NCBI GenBank assembly: GCA_963277665.1
Contig: OY728165.1
Span: forward strand, 1,760,214,772-1,760,278,771
Direction of reading: 5' to 3'
DNA from: Viscum album
Lineage: Eukaryota; Streptophyta; Magnoliopsida; Santalales; Viscaceae
Length of the DNA: 64,000 nucleotides
This document shows positions 34,082 to 49,164 of the stretch, piece by piece; position 1 is the first letter of the stretch, and the number at the start of each line of letters is the position of its first letter. Under the pieces are notes generated by a model. The model saw only the letters and a list, made by a program, of their open reading frames with translations, searched no databases and had not been told where the DNA came from. The position numbers and the translations under genes are program-made.

Positions 34082-36589
34082 GTTGGAAAAAATGTTCATA
34101 CTTTTAAAATAGAAGTGATCATATGTTTTTTATATATTCACATTTGGTTCAATCATACCCAATTTATGTTTTATATAGACACAAAAATAATTTTATTATA
34201 TCCCCTAATGTAAGGATCGTACATGTCATCATAATGTTAGGATTTGTTTCAATGAGGTTGAGATTAGCACCAGAAGTTATTTTAAGAATATGGAAAATAG
34301 AAATAAGAATCAAACATATCATGATATGTTTTGTAAAAGTACTGATAAAATTTTATATTTCCTTCTGATGGATTAAATACGTACTTCATAAGGTTTTATA
34401 CTACTATCACGAGGATCGATAGAATCCCACAATATGTTCATCACATAGTATAAATCCATTTTTCTAATGAATGAAAAAAGATTCACATTTTTAAAAGTAT
34501 AATGAAATATAGTAAATAAGATTCTAATAACAATTTTATTTAGGGTGGGAAACATAAAAATAATAAAAATATTTAATTCCATGAATCGTACCAGCAAGAC
34601 AAGGGAGAATAAGATCCAATCATAGAAACATGTCTGAAAAATTCTATATGATCAAATGATTTAATTTTTTAAAGAACAATTAAGACAATTTAATGTCAAT
34701 GAATGATATGTATATCATTATTTAGAAATAAAAACTCATTTTTATTAAAATTTATATGTCTATGAAAAATTTGGAAAACATAAGATGTTATTTAACATAC
34801 ACATATCTAAGATTAAATTTGAATGGGTTGTTATGGGATTCACTCATTCCATATGAAGAAATATTAATTGTTAATACATTTATTGGTGTACATTCTATAT
34901 ATCCATGATGAATTATATAATTTAGATACTATGGATATTAAATTATAAATATATGTATTTAATTAATACTATATAATATTGGGAATGCTTAAATGTAGTT
35001 TTGAGATAAATGAGATTGAAAAGAGAATGGATATTTTTTCAATTGAGTTTGATAGTCAGGAATGGTAATTCAACAAGGGCTATTTTTTTAAAGTTCAATG
35101 ATGTTCTTGGGAACAAAATGTTAATATTTAATAATCAACATCTTATATTGGTGTATTTTTTCATGTAAATGTTTTCCATTTATGAACATTAAAATATATT
35201 TATATTTTATCACAACTCTATGTGAAAGTGAAATATAAAATAACATAGAATAAAAAAAATATTATAATAGTTGAGTGTAGTGTTCAACTATCTGTTGGAA
35301 ATTTGATAATATATTACTATAAAATAATAATTAGAAAAATTAGGTGTATAAAAAAAATATTATGAATTTTTATGAAAAATATAATTTAAATTCAAATCAT
35401 AGAGAATAAGAAATTGTTTTTATCAAATAAGAAAGGAAAGGAAAATGTTTTATGCCAAACCTTGAAAATTGAAGAAGATTTTAAGAATAAAAGTTTAATG
35501 AAAAGATAATACATAACACTATGTATAGTGTCTGTGTAATTTTTTATTAATGATAATTTGTAGGTTTCCTAATTCTATCCTACAGTGAGCATGAAAATTC
35601 CCTAGAAAATATATGTATTCATAAATTGGAAAATATTAAAAAACATTTTTATTTGTTTTAAAACTTAGAGGTAATATTTTATGGTCTATACTCATTTTAT
35701 TTATAGTTTATATGTGTGAATGATAATTATTTTTATTTATAAGTGGAAATATTGGGATAATTTAAACTCTGTTTCTTGATATTTGTTTTTGGAAAATTTA
35801 ACGATGTAAAAAAAATTGTCATTCAGGAAATGGTTCAAATAATGGATGCCATGAACTCTATTAACTAGTATATTAGTCTAATTTGATATGAGATAGTGAT
35901 GAAATTACTCTTTGTATTTAACATAAATAACTATAAAGAGTATTTTCTCACTATTGTATTATAGTGATCTGCCACATATGTGATATAGTGTACTGGGTTG
36001 GAATAAAACATACCAAAACAACTCTATATTTGATAAGAATGATTATATTTTATATACAGACCAGGATAATAACTACAATAGATAAGTACTATGTTCATAT
36101 ATAGACTTAATCTTGTGAATCTTATTTGTTCTATCAATTCCTACATTACATTATTTTTTGTGGTGAATGTGTTTAGGATTTAAAAAGACTAATATTTTGT
36201 TAATTATTAATTGAATATAGATTTTCAAAAGTCCAACGTGAGTTTATAAATATAAGGAAGATTTAGTAGTTGGTATTTCATTGAACACACCTGATTCAAC
36301 CTCAAAGGTTTGTCCTCTATAATCGATAAGGAATCCCTATAAATATAATATGAGAAGATGTTTTTTGGATTATTAATTATTATTAACCGTGGGTTTTATT
36401 GAATAATTTCAAATATAATCATGAATTTTAGGTGATTATAGGCATGTTAATTTTTGAAGAACTATAATTTTTTCTAGTTCTATGAAATCATTCAAGTATT
36501 ACAATGTTAATAAAACTATCAGTTTATATCCTCAAACATTGGATATTTAATTACTAGTGAACAAATATAGGTTTTCAATGAGTATTTAA
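34082..36589. other. AT-rich decayed DNA, possible leader/gag of element 2
   Basis: By position this precedes the reverse transcriptase of element 2 and should contain its gag and protease. I could not read either. Open frames at 34,123-34,368 (plus) and 34,373-34,597 (minus) show no motif. It is continuous with the sequence left of 22,908. Confidence 0.4.
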
Positions 36590-37460
36590 ATTGTGTGAAA
36601 AATATACTCCCGTCATGGATTATGGGAATGTATTTTCGGGTGACCTACTTCATAGGTCATTTGTTTAATGTAATGTGATATCAAGAATAGATTTTTTTTA
36701 AATATCATTTCAATTATTGGGATAGACAAATCTCATTTCATAACAAAAATTACCCTAATATAAAATAACAAGTCCATGGTTATTATGGACATCGATTTGC
36801 ATAAAAATAATTAATATACATTTTAAAGTACAATAATATGTGGTACATGAATAAAGTTTTTGGAATGGAAGTGAAAAATGATTAAATTAAAATTATAATT
36901 GATTAATAAATTTTTCCCCCAAGAATATCACAATCATCTCTCATAACATGATGTTGAGCATTCAACTGATATCATACAAGACTGTAGGTGTATATCAATT
37001 AATATATATAGATTTTACCCAATTAGAAAGGAATTATTTTATTTTAATCATCGTCATCATATGGATATGGGTATTATATTCCTAGGTGTTTCACTATGGG
37101 TTGAAATGGTCATTTTTTATTTGATAAGGATGGATCAAAAAGTCATTGCATTGATTATTCTAAACATACTATACATGATACTGAAAAAAAATCATGTACC
37201 ACGTATTGGTGATATCTATGATCCATATAGAGTGAATAAATACATATTATAGGTAGAGTAATGATATTAACACCATAAATTAGTGACAAATATAGAGATG
37301 ATGTACCTTAGAATTATTTTACTAAAAGATATTAAAAGAATTGATTTTTTATGGTGCCTTATAACTTCTAAATTCACTTATAATGATCATGGATCAAATG
37401 AATTTGATATTTTGATTTTACAATGAAAAAAAATTATATGGTTTTTTAGGATTTAATTTA
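36590..37460 (+). pseudogene. Reverse transcriptase remnant of Ty3/gypsy element 2
   Basis: The plus-strand reading begins with PVMDYGNVFSGDLL (about 36,610), fitting the linker before RT (DYPDVF-DLPG-like). After a gap comes an ELKK-like stretch (about 37,015). The open stretch 37,061-37,252 gives GVSLWVEMVIFYLIRMDQ and NHVPRIGDIYDPY, matching VSPWGAPVLFVKKKDG and NRYPLPRIDDLFDQL. YHKL, IDFLW and FDILI follow, corresponding to YHQL, YEFLVMPFG and the IDDIL active-site strand; one catalytic Asp is lost. The spacing between the linker and RT is about 230 bp too long, suggesting a small insertion. Non-functional. Confidence 0.75.
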
Positions 37461-39214
37461 TCATTCCAATAAAATTATAAAATAAATAATTATTTGGATT
37501 ATGTTGAATACCATTTGAAAAAAGATATTGAATACATTGTTATGAATGTTTGAATTTTATCAATAAAAATTATACTTCATATACCATGTGGTAACAATAT
37601 AAGGTATAGCATGGATCCATTAATGAATGTGTTGATTTAAGAATATCCCAAACCATCCACTATGATAGAGATCCATTTTTTTCTTTTATTATAAGTATAC
37701 TATTTAGGTTTTTGTGAAATTTATCATCATTATGGAAATCATTAATAAATAGAAGAGAGAAATTCCTAATATTCCTATTAATAAAAAAAATGTGAAAATA
37801 GAATAAAGGATATTCATAAGAGGTTTGTAACATCACTTTTATATACACCATCCTATAGAAGAATTGGGTTTTTCATAACATTATCACATTTTTTATAAGG
37901 ACTGAAAGAAACCTAATCATTATGAATTTTTAATGTAAATGTATGGGAATGATAATATAAATGATGAAATCCAATATTTCCAAAATTATTCGACAACCAT
38001 TTATCTTTTTTACAATTAATGGGGTAAAAATATTCGGTGGAGATACAAATCAAGGTATGATGTATTTATTTGGTCCACATTTTCAGTGATAGAGAACTAG
38101 GATAGTGAAAAAAAATATGCCACCCTCAAAAATATCAATTGAATAATGTTTTTTGGGAGTATTCAAACCACTGACCATTTTATATTCACTAATGAAACAC
38201 AATAATTTATAAAGGTGTTAAGAATAAAATTTTTTCTGGGAAAATAATGATAGAGATTCCATGTTATATATCATCATTATTGGAATAAAATTAACTAATG
38301 GAAGATTTTCATAAATATAATGGGATATTGAAACTATTACCTATAGTAGTATGGAAATAGAAGAAATCACCATATATTTCATCACCGATCATCCTAATAA
38401 TTATTAATAATATAATTCTATATAGGTAGTGTTGGATATAACGAAAACATACATATGTATAATTACATTTCATTATGGTTTACAACATGTTTTTATTTCA
38501 TTTTTATATAAAGAATAAGTCATAAGGATTTTTTTATTGATATATTATAATCCATTAAAAAATATAGAACATATCACTAACAAATGTTTGTTATAGAGTT
38601 TATCATTTTTATAAATTATCAACCACAAATAAATTTTTATCATAAAGTTCTAATCATTAATTTAATAACATTATAATGTTTTTCTGAATATATTTCAATG
38701 GGTGATTGGATAAACATCTTCCGCAAGGTTAGTATTTATATATTAATATTCCCCACTCTATCGTCCATATGGAACGATATATTAATCTGTATGTGAAATT
38801 ATGTTACTTTTTAATATTATATGGTAATTTTATAGTAATAAATATGTTATGATAAGATATTATTTTAGAAATTTGGGGTTATTATCAAACTATTTAGTAT
38901 AATATAAAAGCATCACAAAGCCATCATATTATTTTTTTGATAATAACTCATGAGGTATGAAGTAGATGTTGGTGAAATTTTAATCCCTTAAATATCATCT
39001 TGGTAAAGGATAATGTGATTTGGGATGAACGGAAAATTGAACATTAGATAAAATTGATCATTCAATAATCATGATCATATAGGGACCATAGAATATAACA
39101 TATCACTCATAAAAAATCTTCTACGTATATGATCTATTACATTATTCACATTTGAGGAGATTTATAATAGATCCTTCACATGTATTAAACACTGATGTTA
39201 TGTATTTCTAAAAT
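37461..39214 (+). other. Unreadable RNase H / integrase interval of element 2
   Basis: Its length and position suit RNase H and the integrase core, but I could not follow a convincing alignment in any frame. Short open frames (for example 37,660-37,851 minus) are uninformative. Confidence 0.4.
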
Positions 39215-39391
39215 GATATCCCTTATGAGGTAAAACTAATTAGAATTATGGATCAAAGATATAATGTTATGTAAAATAATACAACCCACTTTAGATATTA
39301 ATTTTTTTGGAATTATTCATTTTTAGATGTAATGTGGGAACATGAAGATGCAATGAGAGAAAAGTATATCTATTGCTTCCCATCCAATTAA
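39215..39391 (+). pseudogene. Integrase C-terminus of element 2
   Basis: Fifty-eight codons in one frame, with two internal stops, read DIPYEVKLIRIMDQRY... and end MWEHEDAMREKYIYCFP before a stop at 39,389-39,391. This matches the tail of plant Ty3/gypsy polyproteins of the Tekay/CRM-like type: a Y-E-x-P-x-x-I-L-D segment, then a WRNH-like Trp, then EATWE-ED-MR-YP-LF. It is the end of pol and lies just before a polypurine tract. Confidence 0.8.
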
Positions 39392-39413
39392 CAAATTTTT
39401 ATAAATTTGATTA

Positions 39414-39424
39414 ATGGGGTAAAA
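39414..39424 (+). other. Polypurine tract of element 2
   Basis: ATGGGGTAAAA, with a G run rare in this region, lies 22 bp after the pol stop and directly before TGGTCAAC, the putative LTR start. Position and composition fit a plus-strand primer site. Confidence 0.6.
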
Positions 39425-42400
39425 TGGTCAACTTAATTATTATAATACATATTTTGATTCAACTACATATATTCTTGGAAATTACATTTATGATATAAAA
39501 AATAAACTAAAATGAATCATGACAAATTTTATTAAAAACAAATTCTCAAATAAAATAGAATAATTAATAAATTATGAGAATACAATATTAAATATAATTA
39601 AGAAAGAACATGTTGAATAAATAAGAAAGTAAATAAAACACCATGAACATGAAATAGTTATCCTCTTGGTTTCGATGAAAATCATCACCCTAATTAAAAC
39701 TATTGAATGAAGGAAAAAAATTAACATTTTGGAAACATGATATGAAATAATCAAATATAATTAAAGATTTTTTGATCTTTCTATGGATATATATAGAAAT
39801 AAAATTTCATTAATATATATATATATATAAATTTTATTAGAAATATATTAATTGGAAATATGTTTATTGTATATATAATCATTTTTTATGCATGTATAAG
39901 ATATGTATGCTGATGGTTTTTAGTTTTAGTATCAAATTAAAATTAATAGAATCTATAAATTATAAATAATTGTTTAATGATAGTTATTGATAAAATATTA
40001 TATTATATAAATATATTATTTTAGACCAAATTGCAATTAATAAGAATATATTTTATTAAAAATTCTTCCAATGTTGTTTAATTGAATAAGAGTTATTTTT
40101 TGTAGATAAACAATTTTCAGCGGATGTGATTCAAATTATTAAAGAAAAGATACATATAAAGAACCCTTTTTTATGTATTCTACATTATTTATCATAATAA
40201 ACTAAAGTAATCAATATTAAATAATACTATTGTTGATTTTTTATAAGATATAAAATATAAAATTATTCACTCAGTTACTTTCTTACGTAGAATGAATAGG
40301 AATAAAATATATTTATATAATCAGAAATAATATTATTTTAAAATTTTTATGCTCTAAAATATGTTTATATATTTTTTTAAAATTTTATAAATTTATTATA
40401 CAAAAGGGATTTCATATTTTATAAAAAAAAATTAATTTATATAAAAAATTAAATTACATTTTTATAAACATAAATAAAATATCAATTTAAAAATTATTTT
40501 CCACATTAATTGAACATGAACTACTATCCAATAATTATATTGTAATTTTTATATAAATTAACTAAATTTATCAACATAAAATGATAAATATAATTTCATG
40601 TACATATATATATGAAAAAACAAATCATATAATTAAACTTGTAATATATTTAAAATATGAGTGAAAATAATTTATGTTATTAAAATTATTATTCTATGAA
40701 AATATTTTGTCAAATATATCTTGCGTCATAAATTGAAATTTAATTTTATCAAATTTATAAATTAACTAATGTTTAAAGGAGAAATAATTAGAATTATCAC
40801 ATTAATATTGGATATTTGGGAAATCGTATATTTTATGTGAAAAATAATTACCATGATAAATATTTAAAAAATCTAAAAACGATTTAGAATAGATAAAATA
40901 ATTTCTCTCATGTTTATGATAATTAAAAACATAAAAACATGGTACAGATGAACATTTAATATGTTGTTGTTAATCCCCAATTTCATACAAATAATTTTCA
41001 CCTAAATAATTTATGAACCATAAGATTTTATATTTACCCCTCAACAAACATATATATCAATGACATGTACTTCATTTCACCAAAAAATGATATCTCCTCC
41101 ACCCACATTTAATCACTATTATCCATTGAATCATTCTTAATTACTTACCCATTCTCCTTCAATAGAAACATATCCCATTTTTTCAACCACATATCACTAA
41201 TTGTTAAAAAATACAATATTTCATGGAGGATCACAATTGGATTATTCTGTCCTCTTAAAAATGAATAATTGACTCATTATTAATTTATTAAATAAAAATT
41301 TAAACCAAATATTCTCAAATAATACCAATAAATAGATATTATATATATAATATTGTAAAAATAAGCTTAAAAGTATCATTATTAACTATACACACCTATA
41401 AGATTAGTGCATGTTCATATATTGGATAGTTCAACCATAACTATTAGTGATGCAATAAATTATTTATCATGAATGATAATTGAAACATAATTAATAAGAA
41501 TATATAATATTAATATGTAAATAATTATTTTTTGGTGTTTCTATGTTAATATTAATATTTAACTCAAATAATTATACCATTCCCCTATGAAAAAACAATG
41601 AATCCCTTTAGTTAAAGATTGCACATCTATGAAAAATAAATAATACTCAAATGGAAAGAAATTATAAGTTTGAAACTCATTATGTACCTTTTATTCACAA
41701 TCCCTAAGAGTTTTACAAGTAATAAATCATGTAGATGGAATAATTACCAAAAACAATGATATGAAAACATATGAGAAATATGTAAAATCACTGATAATAT
41801 ATGATAAATATAGACAATTAAAAAGTAAAAAAATAGTTATATATTAATATTAGTAATTAATATAAACTAAAAAAATACGAATGAGGTACCTATATAGATT
41901 TTTAATGATTATATGATTATTATAAAAGTTGTTAGAGTGTATATAAAAAAGTAGGAATCCAAGGTAAATGGTTTGGTAAGATCACATTAATTTCTATGAG
42001 TTGAAATATTTCTCATTGAACTACATTATTTTAATATTTATTTTTTTAATCATATGATTTGTTTATATTTCATTTTAACCATTTATGTTGAATTCACATT
42101 TATACTTAAATGTATATTTCTTTAATGGATATTTTATTCATTTAAAAAACATGTTGTCATGAACATTTCCAATACATTATAATCGATCCCCCAAATTCCA
42201 ATTTTGTTTATTCCAACATATACATTTAACTCTTATGTTGAATGATAAATATTTTCTTCATTTACAGTCTTTATTTTTTTTTCAAAATTAGATTTTTTAA
42301 ATTTTTCATCTATGTTTTTTATAAAAATACTTTCAAAACATAAAATGGAATTTCATTTCAATTTCATCGATTTTTTATCTTCCTGTTTACATTTCATAAA

Positions 42401-43300
42401 ACCACATTTTTTTTTCCAGTCCATATTATTTGAAACACATTAATAATATTATTCCCAAAAAATTAATTATTACCATATTTTAATAGATTTTCTAAATTGA
42501 CAAAAAACATCATCTTTTACCAATAATATTCAAAACGTGTTTTGAAATATATTTTTTGTAATGCCGTTTTAATTTTCCTCTATATCCTTGAATAATAATT
42601 AATTTATAGAGGATTTTTCATGATCAAATTATTTATTATTTGATAATATATTTACTTTTAGATATTTATTTTTTGTTACCAACTGATTTAACTCTTGATT
42701 CTTTTTTAGAAATAGTTTTAACGTTTTTTGAAAGAAATTTTCATTTTTTGGTTTATTTTCATTCTATAATGTATCCTTGATTTGATGTATCACAAATATG
42801 AATGGTTTGTCATTAGGTGATAGTTCAGGTCATATATCTCCATTTTATAAATTAGTAATGATTTATTTATTATGTGATAATCATATTAAATGTTTGCATT
42901 TTTGGGGTTTTCACAACATAATATAGGGGTCATATTTGGATTTCAAGAAACATTTTATATGGAAATAATTTGGTTTATTCATAATATAATTTGTAGATAT
43001 GATTGGGAGATCTCAAAATTTTGTAATTTTTTATGAATATATTTCTGGAACGTTTTTATGTTATTTCATATTTTTATGTTATGTCACATTCTTATGTTAT
43101 TATATATGAATAATAATTGTAGTCTCATGCCATAAAATTCTTAGTCCATGTTATATGTATCATACATTGTTGTCAGGATCCCTCATATCATACCTTATGG
43201 TCAAATATTATGATTATATTGTTTCATCATATATTTATCCTATTATCATGCATTATCATATCGATATGACTTACCCTTTTCAAATTATTAAAATAATTTT
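39425..43300 (+). repeat. Probable 3' LTR of element 2
   Basis: It starts TGGTCAAC directly after the polypurine tract. About 1.6 kb in (roughly 41,030-41,250) a C/T-rich block contains TCTCCTCCACCCACAT, ATTCTCCTTCAATAG and TTTCATGGAGGATC. It resembles the promoter/leader block of the solo LTR (TCTTATAAAAGGG, CCCTTCCTCAAAGAGG, AATGGAGGAACC) in order and spacing, so the two may be the same LTR family. The end is set only by analogy in length. Decay is extreme and there is no coding content; a (TA)n run lies at 39,812-39,828. Confidence 0.5.
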
Positions 43301-46300
43301 CACCATCACCATGTATATGTACTTGTACCTTATAATGTTTCTTATCCCACCTATACATTATCAGTATGATTATGGTTATATTGAAGTTATGTGTGAATAA
43401 TTTTATGAAAAATAATGATATAATAATGAATAATTAGAATATATATATATTTTATAATAATAATAGACATATTTATTTTTTGATCAGGTATTTAATTTTG
43501 TGTTGTAATATGTAAATAATTGAATTTTTATAAATGACTTGTTTGATATTTTTATATCATCTTGTTAAAATTAAGATTTCATTATTAATATTATTTAATA
43601 CTTTTTCAATATATAATAAATGAGTCATGTTACTGATTTTTTGACAAACAAGGTGGATATATGATTAAAATATATCATAAATCATGAGGGATAAGTTGTC
43701 AATAAATATGATGAATAATTAATTACTTAGAGAGAATCATGACTCTTATTATAAAATAATGAAAAAGAATCAATTTTTCTATTGAAAAGGTGAATAAGAA
43801 TAATGAATATAGAGAAATATAGTAATATATTTTTCTTTAAAAACAAATAATATTATAAAAAATTAGGGATTTGATTGTAAGAATACGGTTTCCAATCCAG
43901 AATCACCCATTATGACGTCGATGGTTAATTTTTGTGATAAAAATAAAACACTCATAGAACCATCTAGTCCACTATTGTTATATAAAATAGCTTGAAAATT
44001 AATCCATATATGAAGTATTATTAGCGTTAAATTATTGCACTTTTTCAATATGTATGTTCCCTATTTTAGATCTACCAAAGTAGCCCAGAGAAATGCATGA
44101 AACTATAAATAATTCAACATTAGATATATAATTTCAATAGAAACTTATTTTAGTCCTATGGATATTGATAATTGGGTATGTAATAATTATATAAGGAATA
44201 GATTAATTATCAATTCGTTTCCCAATGTGTTAAAATATAGATGATCAAGGAATAATCATGCATGTTAAAATAGAATCATTTATATTGATATATACATTTC
44301 ATGCAAACATTTGTTGGTTATTAAATTAATTTTTAATTATGATTTATTTGTTATACTAATAAAAATTTAAACTATTTTACTAGATTTTTTATTAACATTA
44401 TGATAGTACCAGTATTTGATTAATTTTATAAATAATGAATAATTGTTGATGTAGAATATGTTTTGTGACAATACAAAAATAAAGGATCAGTCTGGAAGAT
44501 CCTAACTAAAATAATGGGATAAAATAATGTCTATCATAATTAAAATAAATTATTCATGTGGTGAATACATTTCAAGATGTTTAAAAGATTCAATTCATGA
44601 TAAAGAATCATGAATAAATCATATTTGTGTAGTGGGTCTCTTAACATAGTCAACATAACATTCTTGACATGATATTCCCGAGGAGGACTAGATTTGGCAT
44701 GTAGATATGTATCATTAAATATATAATATGGTTCATGACATGATCCTCTATTTAAAACATGAATTGTCCCGTGAATTTAAAAAATAATATTTTTATGTTT
44801 ATTTTATTCCAACATCATCATCCCAAATAGATTTAAGTACATGGGAAGGGTTCCACTCAATTTATTTAAACTTTCATCAATATATTCCCAAACTAGGATC
44901 GAAGAACAACACTAATATTATTTGTTTGTTAAAACCATTATTTTTTTACCCCACCAAGATTGGAATGATGTGGTATACATTTTTCAAAAAGACTGAATGT
45001 AAATGAACATACTAAAATAAGGTAATTTAATTTGAATTAAATTCATTTTGTTATTTTGTGGAAACACTATAAATTTGATATTATCTTCAATGATCTTAAT
45101 CAGGAATGAAAATTATGTTATTGGTAAGGGAGTAATGGTATATATACATTCACTAGTGGAAGATCCCCTCCATGATGAATGTTTGGGTTATTCACTTTCT
45201 TTGGATACTATTCCATGTTACTAAACCATCAATTTATCATAATTTACATGACCATTGGGAATAGTAATAATAAGTTATTTTGGCTTACTGTACCATAAAC
45301 GTTGCACTCCCACAAATACGGTTATGAAAAAAAATGTTTTTCAATTCCTCATTTATGATCATAATTTTTCATTAAATCTTCTTTTCAGTTAAGGAGGAAA
45401 TTATACATTTTATTGAAATATAAAATCCATAATTATTATATCATTTAATAAATTATTTTCGATTTCATTCGATTAATAGTTTAAGAATTTTTTATTAAAT
45501 TATTATTTTCATCAAAAAAGATTGTTATGTTCAAAACTGCACTTTCTATTCCTATAATACCATAGAGTTTAATGATTTGTGTTTTTATATTTAAATTTTC
45601 TTAATTAGGTAACACTATAAAAATTAAAATATCTCATGTGAACCAATGTTTTTGTCCTTTAATAGAGATTGAAGATCTGATCATTTAATTTTACAAATTT
45701 ATGAATACTTTTATATCATAATTTTTTATTGCCTTTTTTGTTAATTTTTTTATAAATTTTATCGCATCTCGGTATATTAATTTATTACGAAATGACTATA
45801 GATCACATTGACCACCAAGGACAAGTTCACCATCCTACTATAGAATTTTTTTCAGCAACTAAATGAACATTAAATGATTAAAATTCAATTAAAATAATGC
45901 CTCAAAATTTATCACTTCATGGATGATAAAAGAGTCCATATTGTAGAAACAAATTTGGAATGAGATCATACAGAACATAAATACAATGAAAATATTTTAT
46001 AGAAATGTACAACTTTTTAAGATTATTTTTACCCTAGTAAATATGATAATTACTTTTTGATATAATTTTTTTATTTTGAATGTGTTAATTACACTGAAAT
46101 CGAATGTGGAAACATAAAATTCAACAAATCATAGCATTAATAAGTAAAAAATGAAGAAGGAACTGTAAATTTTAATTTCACTAAATGATTAAATGTGAAA
46201 TTGAGATAAAAACATATCGAATAATTAATATGAATATGAATAAAATCCTACCAAAATAATCATGTAATTTTTTTAATAGATTGGAGTGATATAAGAAGGG

Positions 46301-47721
46301 GAAAAATTATATAGTGTACATTTCACATAACATGTAGAAAAAAGAATTATTTATAGATGAATTAGTTTAGGAGATGGTTGATGAATATAAATTAACCATT
46401 GTATAATTAGAACAAACACATCCATTATTTCAAATAATAATGATTTTTATTGATTCAGGAAAATTGCGGGAATATTTTTAATTATCATTACTTTATTTAG
46501 ACATTACTTACGACCTCTAATATCATATTAATTATAGGGAGTAAAAAAAGAGTTCAGTCAAATGTTGAGTAATGTAAACAAAAGTTAACCCTAATGAAGA
46601 TTTCATTAGACCAATCCCCAATTAATAAAACAATGTATTTTATTGGATAAAAAACCATTAAAAATAAAACATCACATAAGAGGAACCCCATGTTTTTATT
46701 ATGTTCTAGTATTATTATATTTTTGTGAAATTTATTTTTCAATATGATTTAGTTTCTATTCCCCTTCAATATTTTTTTCATTATGGATTGTCCATGTAAT
46801 TTGAATTATTTATTTTAAATTTGATGACCTTCAAGGAACAGGGAGGAAGAATCATAGGATATTTTATGACCATTTGAAATCATGAAAATAATTCATATTG
46901 TGAATTAATTGCACACATGACAAGAGGAAGAATACATCATGAATATGGTGAAGGGAGAACATGCACAAAAATACCAAATGAAAAAAAACAATGACTATGT
47001 AATAATCATTTTTATTAAATAATTTAATATCATAATATAAATTTTTTTAGAATTAAAATTTTGTAACTATTAATTTAATGTTCCGATTTGTTTCATTTTT
47101 CAATCAGAAAAAATTGGATACATAAAATGCATAGGATATTTATAATTTGATAAATTTAAATTTCATAGTTAAATAATTTCAATGAAACTAACGGGGGATA
47201 AATTATTTTACAGAAAATTTGGTTTTGGTCTTACTAAATCATGATTTAGGGAGAGAATATAGTCACTGTAAAGGAATTATTATTAATAGTTGACCTTCAT
47301 TGAATTTATTATTTTTTCATTATTTTATTTTATTATTTTTTAATATTTTTATAAGTAATTATCACCATCAAATTTCATATTATTGATAATATCAAAGGAC
47401 TTGTTTCAGTTTTTTCTGAAATATATATTATGAGGGTCTCGTGAAATTTCAATTCCAGAAAATTATTTTCATTTTATCAATTCTATGAAATAAAAAAATT
47501 ATTTTTAATATGGTTGAAAATGTTTCATTTTTTAGACAGTTTTCGTTGGACCCACCTTCCATTAATAAAAAATCTCACATAGAATCCATTGATTTCATTG
47601 ATTTCATTTTTAGGAAGATAATAACAGTGAAATAATTTTTTATCCATTCCTATAATCAACTAAATATTTTAAATCATTTTTATGAAATTTTCTTGGGAAA
47701 AAATTGAATGTTTGAAGGTAC

Positions 47722-47747
47722 ATATATATATATATATATATATATAT
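47722..47747. repeat. (TA)n microsatellite
   Basis: An uninterrupted AT dinucleotide run of about 13 units. Confidence 0.95.
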
Positions 47748-49140
47748 CAAAATTGATAAGGCGTGATGTTTGTTCCAAGGGTTTTTGTATAAGCAATATG
47801 TTTTTGTAACATTAAATTTACTATACACCCCCTAATAAAAGTGGGTTATATGCATGGAGGATCCAAATCACCATTTTCAAACTAATGATCAACTAAAAAA
47901 TGTTGTTATGAGGTGTAAATAATATTTTTCCAAAAGAAAATATTTCCACATATAAAATAAAAATAATAATATATTTGAATGTGGTGTTTAATTTGTTGCA
48001 TTTATTTTTAAATATCTGATTCATTGATGAAGTCAGAAAGGGGAGAAATCTGTATTCTAATAGGATATTTCTATTGATATATTTTTTATTAACATAAAAT
48101 ATAATTTAGAGTTAAAATCTTTTCTTGATATTAATTTTTTTTAAAATTTTAAACTCTATACCCTAAACCATAAATTCATATAAACATAATAATGATTCCC
48201 AAAATTATTAAATGTTATTTTATTATTATGTGGTGGAGATACTAGATTGCATCAATAATTTGGTATGTGACATGATTTTTTATCAATTCACAAAATTTAT
48301 TCTCATATTTTCCTTTCATTATGTGTCTAAAAATTAATGTGACGTAGATTAAAATTTAAATTCATATAAACAATTAATTTATAAATTAATATGGATGAAT
48401 TATATATTGTGGCTATTTGAAAAAAAAATGTAACATACATATTTGACTTATTTCTATAGAAATACTTTAATGGAGGAAATTATCTTATGTTAATATATAT
48501 CATTTAGTAACCCATTTTATAAATAAATTTATCTAACATTGAATTTAATGCAAGGTTGTTTGAGAATATTTTGTATTAATTAATATTTTTTTGTAATAAT
48601 TGATATTTTATTTTTGAAGACAATCCCAAATTCATTTTTAAGGGGATTTGATATGTTCAATTTAGTTATACATTTTTTAATATTTAAATAAATTAATAAA
48701 TTTTAATTAATATATATTATTACACCAATTTGAACTCATTAACTAGTATTCTGATTTATATTATTAAGTAAAAAATAGTTGGAAATTGTGGTAAATATAG
48801 TTGAATTGGTTAAAAAAAGACATTCCACAAAATTCATAAAATGGAGGATTATTCTAGATGATCTAAACCAAATAAATATCTTAAAACAGAGGGAATTCAT
48901 ATCGGAATATATGAATCAAATTTATAATAGAATATATGACATTAATATGCCAATACACATGTACAAAAAATTGATTAAAATAGAGTTTGTGGATAAGGCC
49001 CCATAATTAATGGACTAGTCCCTACAAGAAAGCTATGAATTTACCCTTGAATTCCATGATATTGTATGTGTTTTATGACATTCCCTATAGCCACTCCATT
49101 ATAATATAGTCCATAATTTGACACTAAAACTGGATCAATA

Positions 49141-49164
49141 ATATATATATATATATATATATAT
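49141..49164. repeat. (AT)n microsatellite
   Basis: An uninterrupted AT dinucleotide run of about 12 units. Confidence 0.95.

Noticed and set aside
33387..34107. Plus-strand open frames with repeated FYVGYKITDVKN-like peptides
   Set aside because: They come from translating the right palindrome array; the DNA is palindromic and non-coding, and similar peptides appear in other frames.
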